This document shows positions 45,105 through 54,352 of a DNA stretch of 64,000 nt, piece by piece (the stretch's first letter is position 1; each line of letters begins with the position of its first letter). The notes beneath the pieces were generated by a model, which saw only the letters and a program-made list of their open reading frames with translations, was not told where the DNA came from and searched no databases. A program made the position numbers and the translations under genes. This stretch comes from Mobiluncus curtisii subsp. curtisii ATCC 35241. Its GTDB lineage: Bacteria > Actinomycetota > Actinomycetes > Actinomycetales > Actinomycetaceae. Where the stretch lies: assembly GCF_000146285.1 (NCBI RefSeq), contig NZ_GL385912.1, positions 1,033,271 to 1,097,270 of the forward strand. The letters run 5' to 3'.

Positions 45105-46369
45105 CGGTACGTTCCTATCAAAGTCTTGGTCAGCAAGCCCCATCCGTCAACCATGACAAACAGCAATACTTTGAACGGCATGGAAACCATCACCGGAGGA
45201 AGCATCATCATACCCATACTCATGAGGGCGGCGCCGACGACCAGGTCGATAACCAGGAAAGGAATAAACACCACAAACCCGATGATGAAAGCGGAACGAA
45301 CTTCAGAAATCATAAACGCTGGCACCAGGGTGGTAAAGGGGGTTTCTTCCAGACTGGGCGGGTTGGGGCGGTCCGCGGCGCGGGTCATCAGGGCGATATC
45401 CTCCTCGCGGGTCAGCGGTCCCATAAACTCACGCACCGGCTTTTCCGCGAGTTTGAACATGTCCTGCACTTGAATCTTGCCGTCCATATAGGGTTGCACC
45501 GCATCTTGCCAGATTGACGTGATGGTGGGACTCATAATGAACAGGGACAGGAATATCGCCAATCCAGAAATAACCTGATTTGGCGGGAGTTGGTTTAGCC
45601 CCATGGCGTTACGAGCCATTGCCAAAACGATGAAAATCTTGGTAAAGGACGTCATCATCAGCAGCAGTGACGGCGCGATTGAAAGCACGGTAATCAGCAG
45701 GAACACCAGCACCGCAGTGGATGGCGCTTTGTCCCAGCCGTTGACATTAAGTTGGATGCCCGGTTTTTCCGGATTAACCGGCGCGTTGGGGTCAGCGGGA
45801 CCGATGATGTCCCCCGGATTCGGATTCGGGTTGGTTTGTCCCGGCTGGATTGTTCCTACGATTCCCACAAGCGCGGGTTGTCCTGGTTGACTCATTGCGG
45901 TGCTGCCGGGGGTTGTCGCTTGGCTGGCAGCGGACGCGACAGGAGTAATCCCAGCGGCAGGGTCAGCGGAGGCATGGGGCATCGAAAAATTAATGGCAAA
46001 CACCGCGATAACCGCCAGGAACCAGACCAATTGCAGACGCAGACGAGCCACGCGCTGTGCGGGGTTGAGTTCCCGACGCTTCAGCCCGAAGCCATAGCGC
46101 GAACGACGGGCGCGTTCACGGTCTTCCTGAGCCAAGCGAGCGGTATCAACAGTGCCGTATTCGGGCGCGAGGGTATCCACCGTAAAATCGGGAGGTACAG
46201 TCAGCGTGACCCCCAGGCGTTCCCAACGCGCCGCGCTGGTGCGGTACTGTTCGCGCACCGCCTGGCGAAACGCTGCCTGACGTCGTGCTTGACGCGCCTG
46301 ACGCGCCTGGGCGTAGGCTTGAAAGTCCGCTACCGAAGCGGCGTGTTGCGCCAGCAGCAGCTCGCTCAT
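45101..46369 (-). CDS. fliP: Flagellar biosynthetic protein FliP with N-terminal cytosolic extension
   Basis: Core of the export channel. The FliP domain fills residues ~210-422 (VFLLITVLSIAPSLLLMMTSFTKIFIVLAMARNAMGL to VDGWGLLTKTLIGTYR). A signal-peptide-like helix (LQLVWFLAVIAVFAINFSMPHASA, about 112-135) is usual for FliP. Here about 110 charged residues, including an ARQARQARRQAAFRQA run, precede it. The long start is supported by a 4-bp ATGA overlap with fliO. The family is usually about 250 residues, so the protein is about 170 longer. Confidence 0.93.
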   Translation of the reverse strand: MSELLLAQHAASVADFQAYAQARQARQARRQAAFRQAVREQYRTSAARWERLGVTLTVPPDFTVDTLAPEYGTVDTARLAQEDRERARRSRYGFGLKRRELNPAQRVARLRLQLVWFLAVIAVFAINFSMPHASADPAAGITPVASAASQATTPGSTAMSQPGQPALVGIVGTIQPGQTNPNPNPGDIIGPADPNAPVNPEKPGIQLNVNGWDKAPSTAVLVFLLITVLSIAPSLLLMMTSFTKIFIVLAMARNAMGLNQLPPNQVISGLAIFLSLFIMSPTITSIWQDAVQPYMDGKIQVQDMFKLAEKPVREFMGPLTREEDIALMTRAADRPNPPSLEETPFTTLVPAFMISEVRSAFIIGFVVFIPFLVIDLVVGAALMSMGMMMLPPVMVSMPFKVLLFVMVDGWGLLTKTLIGTYR

Positions 46370-47343
46370 GCGGATTCACCGCCCGTAGTGGCACTCTTTG
46401 ACGTGGTAGAGGGAGTTTCCGCCGCGGGCTTTTTAGTGGTCTTTGCGGGTTTGGTCACAGCTGTTTTCGCGGGGATTGCCGGGTCGTTCGCGACAAGTTT
46501 CCGCGGTCCTTTCGCTCCGAATTCGGCGGCAATCTGCGCTGCGAGAGCATCCATCTGCGCCTCGGTGACCTGTGACTTCGGCTTTACCTGGGCAGGAGCC
46601 GGGGCAGGGCGGGAGGACTTAGCGGGTTTAGTCTGCACGGCGGGACGATTCTGTGCTACGGGTCGAGTCTCGGTAACGTCCCGACGTGCCGGGTCTGGAG
46701 CGGGGCGCGCCACTCCGCGTTCGACTCGCTTGGTTGCCCGCGCCAGCAACTCCCCAAAAGGTCTGGAGACTGGCTGATTTGCGCGCTCTTGAAAAGCCTC
46801 GGCAGCAGCGCTGAGTTCCGCAGACATTTCCTCGGTGTCATAAATCTCAGCGATTGGAGTAACGGCAGAATCCCCCGCCCCCACCAGGAACATCCGTCCC
46901 CCAATCTCGATGAGCGCGACTTGTGACACCCGCGAGAGCTGCAATCGAGACACCAAACGCAACCCCGGACCCTCGTAATCACCCAGGTTCGTACGTTTCA
47001 CCCAGCGCCACAACAACCACATCAACAGGAACACCACCACGATTCCCACAATGAACCGCAGGAATACCATCATGGGGTTCTCGGCAGGGGCACCGGCAAA
47101 AGGCGCGGTCGGGGTGACCACGTCAGTGGCAGGGGAACTCGGTGGGGCGCTCCCTGCAGGAGTGGTCGCGGGAGCTGTCGGAGTCGGTCCGACCAACTTC
47201 GTGTTACCGGTCAAGCTGGGACTGTTCGGATCTGCAGTGGTGTCGCTACCCAGGGTAGCGACAAAGCCATTGAGGCGAACATAACCGAGCGTCGTCCACG
47301 CCGCACCGGTCTGTAAAACGCCCAGCAAGCTCACTGCGCACAC
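46366..47343 (-). CDS. fliO: Flagellar biosynthetic protein FliO-like
   Basis: Membrane protein that assists FliP assembly. The 325-residue protein has an N-terminal hydrophobic segment, a Pro/Thr-rich external region, a membrane helix (FLRFIVGIVVVFLLMWLLWRWV, about 90-112) and the FliO domain (LRLVSRLQLSRVSQVALIEIGGRMFLVGAGDSAVTPIAEI). A long basic Pro/Ala-rich tail follows. Position between fliN and fliP is diagnostic. It overlaps fliP by 4 bp. Confidence 0.88.
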   Translation of the reverse strand: MCAVSLLGVLQTGAAWTTLGYVRLNGFVATLGSDTTADPNSPSLTGNTKLVGPTPTAPATTPAGSAPPSSPATDVVTPTAPFAGAPAENPMMVFLRFIVGIVVVFLLMWLLWRWVKRTNLGDYEGPGLRLVSRLQLSRVSQVALIEIGGRMFLVGAGDSAVTPIAEIYDTEEMSAELSAAAEAFQERANQPVSRPFGELLARATKRVERGVARPAPDPARRDVTETRPVAQNRPAVQTKPAKSSRPAPAPAQVKPKSQVTEAQMDALAAQIAAEFGAKGPRKLVANDPAIPAKTAVTKPAKTTKKPAAETPSTTSKSATTGGESA

Positions 47344-47364
47344 CTTTCCGACTGATTCAACCCG

Positions 47365-48117
47365 CTAGGACTGGCTCTGATTCTGTTGATCCGCCAGAGA
47401 GACAATTTCCGTAATGCGGATGCCGTATTCTTCGTCAACCACGACAATCTCTCCGCGAGCAATCAAGCGACCATTCACCATCACGTCAGCAGCTGAACCT
47501 GCCGAACGATCCAGCTCAATCACCGAGCCGGGGGACAAATCCAGAACATCATGCACTGCCAGCTTGGTCCGCCCGATTTCTGCCGTCAAGGTCATCTCGA
47601 CGTCATAGAGCAGCTTCATGGACTCCGCACGCTGTTCCGGAGTGGCAGTAGATTGGGTGATTGGACCCTCCGGGGCAGCTTTAGCTTCCTCCGCGGGGGC
47701 AGATTTCGGAGTTGCCGGTGCGGGGCGTACTGCCAGCCAGCCTTCCACTGTGCCGTCTGCCACCAAAGTGACTTTGACCCAGTCCTCGCTGTTCAGCAGG
47801 TCATCAACCGTGCCCTCGGTGGTATCTTCCATAACCCCGGTACCCAGGGAAGAAGCAGCCGCTTGCAACGCCGGCAGCAAAGCCTGGGTCTGGGTCATTC
47901 CCTCCGCGCCCTCTAATGCCTCGGCAATGATGGAGGACGCCACCAAACACACCTGCAGGGATTCCTCGGAGGATAAAGTCGTGACAACGGCGGGAGAATC
48001 AGCACCCGGCATCGGGTCGCCAGGCTCCCACGAGGATGCGGTGAGCTCCGTGGTTGAGGGCAGCAGGGGGATGGCTGCCTGGGCAGCTTCCAGTACCTGG
48101 TTCGGGGTCACGCTCAT
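47365..48117 (-). CDS. fliN: Flagellar motor switch protein FliN (FliN/FliY type)
   Basis: C-ring protein. The C-terminal ~80 residues are the SpoA/FliN domain (LLYDVEMTLTAEIGRTKLAVHDVLDLSPGSVIELDR, then VNGRLIARGEIVVVDEEYGIRITEI). The 160 N-terminal residues contain a region that may be a worn CheC-like domain, as in FliY, but without a clear phosphatase motif. It overlaps fliM by 4 bp. Confidence 0.93.
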   Translation of the reverse strand: MSVTPNQVLEAAQAAIPLLPSTTELTASSWEPGDPMPGADSPAVVTTLSSEESLQVCLVASSIIAEALEGAEGMTQTQALLPALQAAASSLGTGVMEDTTEGTVDDLLNSEDWVKVTLVADGTVEGWLAVRPAPATPKSAPAEEAKAAPEGPITQSTATPEQRAESMKLLYDVEMTLTAEIGRTKLAVHDVLDLSPGSVIELDRSAGSAADVMVNGRLIARGEIVVVDEEYGIRITEIVSLADQQNQSQS

Positions 48118-49034
48118 TTCTTTTCTCCTTTGTTAACGGAAACCACCATCGCCGCTAGACGCGACCCGGAAGTTCCAGCAGCGGTTTCTGCCAAAATCAA
48201 ATCCCCAACCACCAAGTCTAGAGGTCGGGAAGTCGGGTGTATTAAAGGTAAGGTATCACCGATAGCCAGACCATCGAGTTCGCGCGGATTAACATTGCGC
48301 GGAGTGAAACGCACCGCTACCCCAATCGGCACGTCTTCTAACGTATCTACCAGGTGTTGACGCACCGCCGCGGCTTCCGCCTTTTGCTGTTCGGTACGAG
48401 TATCGTGCACGTCCCCCTGATGGATTGCATCCGTAATCATCGACACCGGCATCATGATGGAGCAGTCGTCCAGATGTTCCCCCGCAGTCAAAGTAATCGG
48501 AGCAAACAACACCGGGGTGGAGCCGTCTACGACCTGCACAAACTGCGGAGCATATTCGATGGTGCGGAACTGACTGTCCAGCGGCAGCATGGATTGGAAA
48601 GCTATATCGAGGTCAGCCAGCACCCGCTTGAGGAAGTCAATGAGTACAGAAACTTCCACCTCAGTCAGTTCCCGGTCCGGAGTGGATTCCACGTCTCCGG
48701 TGCCACCCAGCAGGTGATCGACCCAGGCGAGAGCAGTCTGACGAGGGAACTGTAGGACCCCCTTGTTGCGCCCCCCTTGGAAATCGATAATCACCATCAG
48801 GGTCTGATTAGGCAGGGTCTTAATGTAGTCATCGTAGGAACGCATGGACAGATCCCCGACTTCGCCGGTGATTACCACATGCAGGCGTCCCACCAGCTGA
48901 TTAACCCAGTGTCGGGTGAAGGCTTCCAGGGCCATCTCCATAATGCGCGCGTACTCGCGCGGAAGCTTCATCGGTTTACTAAAGTCGTAAACTCTCGCAT
49001 CCACATCGGTCTGAACGATATTTGTCTTTGCCAT
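48114..49034 (-). CDS. fliM: Flagellar motor switch protein FliM
   Basis: C-ring protein that receives CheY-P and sets the direction of rotation. About 306 residues from the ATG at 49034 (MAKTNIVQTDVDARVYDFSKP). It shows the FliM middle domain (LEAFTRHWVNQLVGRLHVVITGE, LGGTGDVESTPDRELTEVEVSVL) and the C-terminal SpoA domain (DVPIGVAVRFTPRNVNPRELDGLAIGDTLPL). A TTG at 49058 in the same frame is possible; neither start has a strong ribosome site. The conserved N-terminal CheY-binding peptide (LSQxEIDAL in other species) is not seen. Confidence 0.93.
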   Translation of the reverse strand: MAKTNIVQTDVDARVYDFSKPMKLPREYARIMEMALEAFTRHWVNQLVGRLHVVITGEVGDLSMRSYDDYIKTLPNQTLMVIIDFQGGRNKGVLQFPRQTALAWVDHLLGGTGDVESTPDRELTEVEVSVLIDFLKRVLADLDIAFQSMLPLDSQFRTIEYAPQFVQVVDGSTPVLFAPITLTAGEHLDDCSIMMPVSMITDAIHQGDVHDTRTEQQKAEAAAVRQHLVDTLEDVPIGVAVRFTPRNVNPRELDGLAIGDTLPLIHPTSRPLDLVVGDLILAETAAGTSGSRLAAMVVSVNKGEKK

Positions 49035-49139
49035 CGCTGTCCATTTTATCCAGGTCAACCGGTAGATTTGGGGGTTTCCTGGCGTTATGAGAAAGAATCG
49101 TCTCCCGTATCAGGGCGTCCCCGGTATCACCAGTGAGAT

Positions 49140-49730
49140 TTACTGATACGCGAAAGTGGTGAACTGAACGGTTACCACGTGTCCGTTATAAGGCGGAATC
49201 GGACTCTTGTTCAGCTCCGCAGTATATTTCTTTTTCATCTCCTCTATCGCACCGGACTTATCAAAGTCTTCTTTTTTCATGCCTTTGAATATCCGCAAAG
49301 CCGCATCACGAGCCGGGGACGGATCAATTTCTGAGCTGCCCTCGCCTTCTGCCTTGACATCTTCATCAAAGTAAATCGTGGCAGCAAACGACATATAGCC
49401 GTCATCGAGGTTGATGCTGAGTGGCTCCCCGGTCGACACCGAGAGTTCACCCATCACCAAAGCCTTGGTGGTTTTCGCAGGTTTCGGAGTGTCCTCGTCG
49501 CCTCCCCCGCCGAAAACACCCAGCAGTTTCAGCGCCAGGAACACACCTACCGCTAAGACTGCCAAAATCACCACAATCAGGACGATGACGAGAATCTTTT
49601 TCAAGCCACCGCCACCGCCGGGATTCGCTCCTGCCGGGGGCGCGGTCGGGGGCGCAGCCGGCTTAGCGGCCGCTGGGGCCGGTCTTGCTGCGGTGCCTCC
49701 CGCTGGTTTCGCTCCAACTCCGACTGGCAT
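49140..49730 (-). CDS. fliL: Flagellar basal body-associated protein FliL
   Basis: Inner-membrane protein near the stator. 196 residues: a Pro/Ala/Gly-rich cytosolic N-terminus, one membrane helix (KILVIVLIVVILAVLAVGVFLALKLL, about 46-71) and a periplasmic-side FliL domain ending VVTVQFTTFAYQ. GGGAGGAAAT before the ATG is a very good ribosome site. A 200-bp gap with a TATAAT-like box (minus strand, 49890-49895) lies upstream, so fliL may also have its own promoter. Confidence 0.88.
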   Translation of the reverse strand: MPVGVGAKPAGGTAARPAPAAAKPAAPPTAPPAGANPGGGGGLKKILVIVLIVVILAVLAVGVFLALKLLGVFGGGGDEDTPKPAKTTKALVMGELSVSTGEPLSINLDDGYMSFAATIYFDEDVKAEGEGSSEIDPSPARDAALRIFKGMKKEDFDKSGAIEEMKKKYTAELNKSPIPPYNGHVVTVQFTTFAYQ

Positions 49731-49933
49731 ATTTCCTCCCTAAAGTCCTGACCATTGCGACCGGTTTTGGTCTGTGTTTAGAATCGCACCGCGTCAGAGA
49801 CTCTCAAAATCACCGACACCGGGGCGACTCGCATTATCCTTCTCTACGTTACCTATAAAGTCCTGCTCTCGGGGCTGCTTGACGTCAGAATTATAGCTTT
49901 CCTCACGTCACAGCTCGATGAACTCACCGCACC

Positions 49934-50857
49934 TCAGCCCGCATCTCCTTCCGAGCTTTGAGCGCCCTCCGGGGACGCTGGCTGCGGAGACGGTCCGATT
50001 TGGGGCGCTGCCGGGGCAATGTTACCATCTCCGGAAAGCTGTTTAGCCGCATCGGGCAGGAGGGCACGGACAGAATCCTTCGCGGTTGACATGATTACAA
50101 TATCCACCCGCCTATTGAAAGCCCAAGCATCCTGACCGGGAGTAGCCTCAGTCTGGTGGTCTGCCCCATAAGAAATCGAACGCAGCTTCGTTCCGGGCAC
50201 GCCGTCATCTTTGAGGGCAATTAGCACCTCGATAGCCCGCGCTGAAGCCAAGTGATAGTTCGAGGGGAATTTTGCACTGGAAATTGGCTGCGGGTCAGCG
50301 TAACCTTCGATGGCGATGCCCTCTTCGATAGACATCAGGGTCGGCGAAATTGCTTTCAAGACTTCCCGCGCAGTGGGCTGAATCGTCGCATCGCCAGTCT
50401 TGAAATAGGTATCGTTGGCGACCATACCCAGCACCAGACCCTTGTCGGTAATCCGCATTGCCAGGGAGCCTTCCTTGCCGGCGTCCTTTAATTGTTCCTC
50501 GACCTGCTTCTTAATTGAGTTCAGGTGACTGGCTTCCCGCATGGCTTGGATACGTTCGGGCTGCGATTCAGGATTTTGGTTCAGGTTCCCCATTAGGGTC
50601 CCCAGCTGCACCGCCGAGGTGGACCCTGCCAAAATCCCCAGTCCGCCATCGGTTTGGAGGGGATTGGCAATCTGGATGGTGGAATTGAAACCTGCCGCCA
50701 GGGAGGTGCGCAGTTTCGACAGCTTGCCCTGGTCGACTTGTGAAATCGCGTACAGCACCAGGAACAGGCACATCATGACGGTAATCATGTCCAGGTAGGA
50801 TACTGCCCAACGCTCGGTGTTATCAGGTTCCGGGCATTCATGCTTACGCTTGGCCAC
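49934..50857 (-). CDS. motB: Flagellar motor stator protein MotB
   Basis: Stator subunit anchored to peptidoglycan. 307 residues: one membrane helix with the proton-conducting Asp 23 (AVSYLDMITVMMCLFLVLYAISQVD), a plug/linker, and an OmpA-like domain (IAIEGYADPQPISSAKFPSNYHLASARAIEVLIAL, RSISYGADHQ, NRRVDIVI). An acidic Pro-rich tail ends the protein. GTG start with GGAGG upstream. Pairs with MotA 58 bp upstream. Confidence 0.95.
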   Translation of the reverse strand: MAKRKHECPEPDNTERWAVSYLDMITVMMCLFLVLYAISQVDQGKLSKLRTSLAAGFNSTIQIANPLQTDGGLGILAGSTSAVQLGTLMGNLNQNPESQPERIQAMREASHLNSIKKQVEEQLKDAGKEGSLAMRITDKGLVLGMVANDTYFKTGDATIQPTAREVLKAISPTLMSIEEGIAIEGYADPQPISSAKFPSNYHLASARAIEVLIALKDDGVPGTKLRSISYGADHQTEATPGQDAWAFNRRVDIVIMSTAKDSVRALLPDAAKQLSGDGNIAPAAPQIGPSPQPASPEGAQSSEGDAG

Positions 50858-50915
50858 GGTAGGTGCCTCCTCTCGGTGAGTTACGGGAAATTGGTGTTCG
50901 GGTCACAAGTTCGGG

Positions 50916-51695
50916 TTAGGCGGCTTTTTCGCCTTTTTCACCCTTTAACTGGTTCGGCGGAATCAATGAGCGCAGACGTTCACCGACCTGACGCGGGTTC
51001 GCCCCGGATTGCAGACTGATGAGCCCTTCCGTGACGATTTCCATCCGCGCCAACTCCAGCGTAGAAATCCTCTCCATCCGGGAGGAAAGCGGCAACCAAA
51101 TCATGTTCGCACTCATCAGACCCCACAGGGTAGCCACGAAAGCCGAAGCAATCAGCGGACCCAAGGTTTCTGGCTCGGACAACTGCGTCAACACGTGGAC
51201 CAGGGAAATCACGGTGCCGATGATGCCGATAGTCGGGGCATAACCGCCGGCTTGCTTAAAGAATCCGTAGGCGGATTTATCCGATTGCTTACGAGCCTCA
51301 ATCTTGTCAGACAGCATAGACCGCAAATCTTCGGGATCCATACCGTCAATGGCTGCCATGAGACCCTCGCGCATGAACTGATCTTCAATGCCCTTCGCAG
51401 CATCTTCCAACGCCAACAAACCTTCGCGACGAGCCTTTTCCGACAGCGACACAATGGTGTCAATCGCGTCGGTGGCATCCGGAACCTTGGCGGTAAAGGC
51501 CTTTGGAATCCTGCCAAACGCATAGAGAAAGTCCCTCATAGTGAAAGACGCCATCGTTGCCAGGACGGTTCCACCGAACACTAGAATCATCGGAGGGGGC
51601 AGCAAGATGTTTGAAATCTCAGCACCCTCCATGTACAGCATGGCTACTACGGCTGCCAGTGCGCCAACTACGCCAACAATTGCTGCGGGATCCAT
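50916..51695 (-). CDS. motA: Flagellar motor stator protein MotA
   Basis: Proton-channel subunit of the stator, 259 residues, four membrane helices (residues ~5-20, 30-50, 150-170, 185-205). Typical segments: GGTVLATMASFTMRDFLYAFGRIPKAF, LEDAAKGIEDQFMREGL and GIIGTVISLVHVL. The ATG is 2 bp after flbD and has GGAGGA upstream. Confidence 0.95.
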   Translation of the reverse strand: MDPAAIVGVVGALAAVVAMLYMEGAEISNILLPPPMILVFGGTVLATMASFTMRDFLYAFGRIPKAFTAKVPDATDAIDTIVSLSEKARREGLLALEDAAKGIEDQFMREGLMAAIDGMDPEDLRSMLSDKIEARKQSDKSAYGFFKQAGGYAPTIGIIGTVISLVHVLTQLSEPETLGPLIASAFVATLWGLMSANMIWLPLSSRMERISTLELARMEIVTEGLISLQSGANPRQVGERLRSLIPPNQLKGEKGEKAA

Positions 51696-51697
51696 AC

Positions 51698-51970
51698 TTA
51701 GTCCTCCGAATCTTTCTGTATGTTCACCACGGTCAGCTTCGCCGCGGAAGCCAAAGTCCGGGAATCATCTTGGATGAGTTCCTCCACGCGAGCCAGCAGG
51801 CGGGCGCGATCCTCACGAATCAGTGCGATGACTTCGGTCACGGTCTGGGAAACCACGTAGCGGGTAGCATCCACCATGACGATAATCGTGTCAGGCGTTG
51901 ACTCGACGCGCTCAATCAGGTCGGGATTCAGGACAAAGTCCGACCCGCCCAAGCGTGTCAACGCAATCAT
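51698..51970 (-). CDS. FlbD family flagellar protein
   Basis: A 90-residue protein of the small FlbD/SwrD family commonly found before motA in Gram-positive flagellar operons. It shows MIALTRLGGSDFVLNPDLIERVESTPDTIIVMVDATRYVV, close to the family pattern (MIxLTRLNG..F.LN.DLIE.IE.TPDTVI.L..G..Y.V). Known members raise motor power; that role is assumed here. A longer C-terminus than usual (VEELIQDDSRTLASAAKLTVV) is present. Confidence 0.9.
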   Translation of the reverse strand: MIALTRLGGSDFVLNPDLIERVESTPDTIIVMVDATRYVVSQTVTEVIALIREDRARLLARVEELIQDDSRTLASAAKLTVVNIQKDSED

Positions 51971-52095
51971 GGCTGCTCCTCTCCGCGATTTTTCTTAACT
52001 TCGGTGCTTTTTCTGAGATCTAAAGGTTTTTCGGGATTTTTCCGGGAATTATGCTGGAATTTTCACCCCTGACTCACTCCCGGTCTGTCCCTGAC

Positions 52096-53550
52096 CTAGC
52101 GCTTCATATTCACCAGTTCCTGCAGGATTTCATCCGAGGTGGTGATGACCCGGCTGTTCGCCTGGAAACCGCGCTGGGACAGAATCAGGTTCGTGAACTC
52201 GGCAGCCAGGTCGACGTTCGACATTTCGATGGCGCCACCCGTCATGGCGCCACGCTGACCGGTGCCAGCTTCGCCAATCTGGGGCTGACCAGAGTTACCC
52301 GTTTCCACGAAGTAAGAACTGCCCGCCTTTTCCAAGCCCAGCGGGTTGGCAAAGCTCGCCACAGCGATACGCGCCAACGCACGGTTATCCCCGTTCGAGA
52401 ACGTGCCGCGAATTGTGCCGTCAGCCTCGACCGAGTACCCCGTCATGTAGCCTGCCATATTGCCATCGACCTGCTTTTGACCGAAGTTATTAACCCCACC
52501 GAAGCCGGTCAGAGCCGATAGATCCAGGTTAATCGGCTGCTTGGTGACATTCGGCTGTAAAATGCTTGACGACTTCGGGGTCGTTGTTTCATTCACATTC
52601 ACCTGATCCAGTTTGAATTTGACGGTCTTCATGGCTTTCAGGGAATCCTCGTCCAAGGTACCGTCGGTCTTAAACTTGAAATTCAATACGCCATCGCCAT
52701 CAGCAGGTTTGACCTTTGAACCGCCGATGCTGACCGAACCTCCGTCTTCAACCTCTAATGCGATGCGTGCCCCACCGTCATTCGTGAGCTTTTCACGTTG
52801 AGTTTCGTCCAGTTCTTTGAACACGTTTGCGTCATAAGCACGCAGCTCCCACATTGGTTCCGAACCCGGATTGGCAAAATCGTTACGCGCGAAGGTCAGC
52901 AGGACATCGTGCGGGTTGCCCTTGTCATCGTAAGCGTGCACGATTTGGGAACGCTGGAACGCGTTGTCCGGGGAAGTCTTGGAGCCGGTCGGATCCATGT
53001 AAATCTGGTCAGCGGGAATGTTGCCACCGTAAATGACCTTGGTAGTCGGTCTGCCTTCTACCGTCTTGGTTAACGGCAAGGTGATATTGCCGGGGGTACC
53101 CGAAGCGTTAATAGTACCGTCCTTGTCTCCCATCCAGCCCTGTACGAACGAGCCGTCCGCCGCCACGACCTGACCTTGGGCGTCCAAACCAAAGGAGCCG
53201 TTACGGGTGTAGACGCTGGAACCGTTCGTTTTGCGCAGGACATAGAACCCGTCGCCATTAATCATGGTGTCCAGGTTACGACCCGTCATCTGGGCAGCGC
53301 CGCCGGTGAAGTTTTGGGTGATGGACTGGAGCTTCACACCCAAACCGACCTGCGCGGGGTTCATCCCGCCACGTTCGTTCAGTCGGGGGGCTGCCCCGGA
53401 ACGCACCAGCTGGCTGAACGTGTCCTCGAAACGAGTCGACGCGCTCTTAAACCCAGTGGTATTGACGTTAGCAATGTTGTTGGAAGTCACATCGAGCATG
53501 GTCTGGTGGACACTCAAGCCCGAAATCCCGGTAAACAGTGAACGTAACAT
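52096..53550 (-). CDS. flgE: Flagellar hook protein FlgE
   Basis: Subunit of the hook. 484 residues with the axial-protein N-terminus (LRSLFTGISGLSVHQTMLDVTSNNIANVNTTGFK), the YTRNGSFGLDAQGQVV segment, a variable outer region, and the C-terminal axial helix (SNVDLAAEFTNLILSQRGFQANSRVITTSDEILQELVNMKR). The C-terminal part also shows the FlgE-specific SFANPLGLEKAGSSYF. It follows flgD, its assembly scaffold, after about 20 bp. Confidence 0.95.
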   Translation of the reverse strand: MLRSLFTGISGLSVHQTMLDVTSNNIANVNTTGFKSASTRFEDTFSQLVRSGAAPRLNERGGMNPAQVGLGVKLQSITQNFTGGAAQMTGRNLDTMINGDGFYVLRKTNGSSVYTRNGSFGLDAQGQVVAADGSFVQGWMGDKDGTINASGTPGNITLPLTKTVEGRPTTKVIYGGNIPADQIYMDPTGSKTSPDNAFQRSQIVHAYDDKGNPHDVLLTFARNDFANPGSEPMWELRAYDANVFKELDETQREKLTNDGGARIALEVEDGGSVSIGGSKVKPADGDGVLNFKFKTDGTLDEDSLKAMKTVKFKLDQVNVNETTTPKSSSILQPNVTKQPINLDLSALTGFGGVNNFGQKQVDGNMAGYMTGYSVEADGTIRGTFSNGDNRALARIAVASFANPLGLEKAGSSYFVETGNSGQPQIGEAGTGQRGAMTGGAIEMSNVDLAAEFTNLILSQRGFQANSRVITTSDEILQELVNMKR

Positions 53551-53571
53551 TTTCTCTTTTCCTTTACTAGA

Positions 53572-54336
53572 TTAAGCCGCGGGGGCTGGAGTGTTGGTTG
53601 CTTGATTATTAGTCTGTGTCGCCGGGGTGGGAGTCGCTCCCGTTTGCCCCGGCGTGGTTTCCGCAGCAGCGGCAGCTCCCGCAGCTGCTGGTGTCTTCTG
53701 AGGTTCGGCAGCCGCACCGGGCTTTTTACCTTCTTTCACCGCATCACTAATGGCTTTATCCAACGGTGAATTTTCCGTCGGGTCCGCAATACCCAGGATG
53801 TCAGACATCTCCACCTTTTCTTTGCCGATATGAGCCAAGACCTTACCGTCAGCCAGGAACTCGACAGCATCAATCTTTCCGGCGGTGGTCACGGCGTTGC
53901 CCTGGGCATCAACCGCGTCATACACGGCGGTCTTGCCGACCATGGTCGTACCCTGAGCGCGCTGTTGCGCCTCAAAAGACTTCTTGGAAGCCTCGGTCAT
54001 CTGAATCATCTGTTCCATGTTCGTCATGGTCGAGGTCTGTTCCAGCAGTTTCGCGGTATCCATGGGCTCGGTCGGATCCTGGTACTTCAACGTTGCCAAC
54101 AGCAGCTTCATGAAGTCGTCTTTGCCCAGTTTGCCGGGGTTTTCCTTCGTTTGAGCAGCCTTGTCAGTTTTCTGTCCCTGGTTCATTTTCTTAAGGAACA
54201 GGGCTTCTTTTTCCGCCTGGCTCATTTCCTTGGTGGTGGCGAGGGTCTTCGCGTCCTCTTTTGCCTTGGCGTTCGCCCCGATTGTGTAGTTATCCACAAT
54301 CGGATTAGCCCCAGCGCCTACTGCATCAACTGGCAT
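53572..54336 (-). CDS. flgD: Flagellar hook assembly scaffold protein FlgD
   Basis: Caps the growing hook. 254 residues. The conserved N-terminal FlgD region reads GKDDFMKLLLATLKYQDPTEPMDTAKLLEQTSTMTNMEQM (about residues 72-112). The hook-type fold follows (TTMVGKTAVYDAVDAQGNAVTTAGKIDAVEFLADGKVLAHIG). The C-terminus is Ala/Pro/Thr-rich. GAGGAG precedes the ATG. Confidence 0.93.
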   Translation of the reverse strand: MPVDAVGAGANPIVDNYTIGANAKAKEDAKTLATTKEMSQAEKEALFLKKMNQGQKTDKAAQTKENPGKLGKDDFMKLLLATLKYQDPTEPMDTAKLLEQTSTMTNMEQMIQMTEASKKSFEAQQRAQGTTMVGKTAVYDAVDAQGNAVTTAGKIDAVEFLADGKVLAHIGKEKVEMSDILGIADPTENSPLDKAISDAVKEGKKPGAAAEPQKTPAAAGAAAAAETTPGQTGATPTPATQTNNQATNTPAPAA

Positions 54337-54352
54337 TATCTTCTCCTCACAA

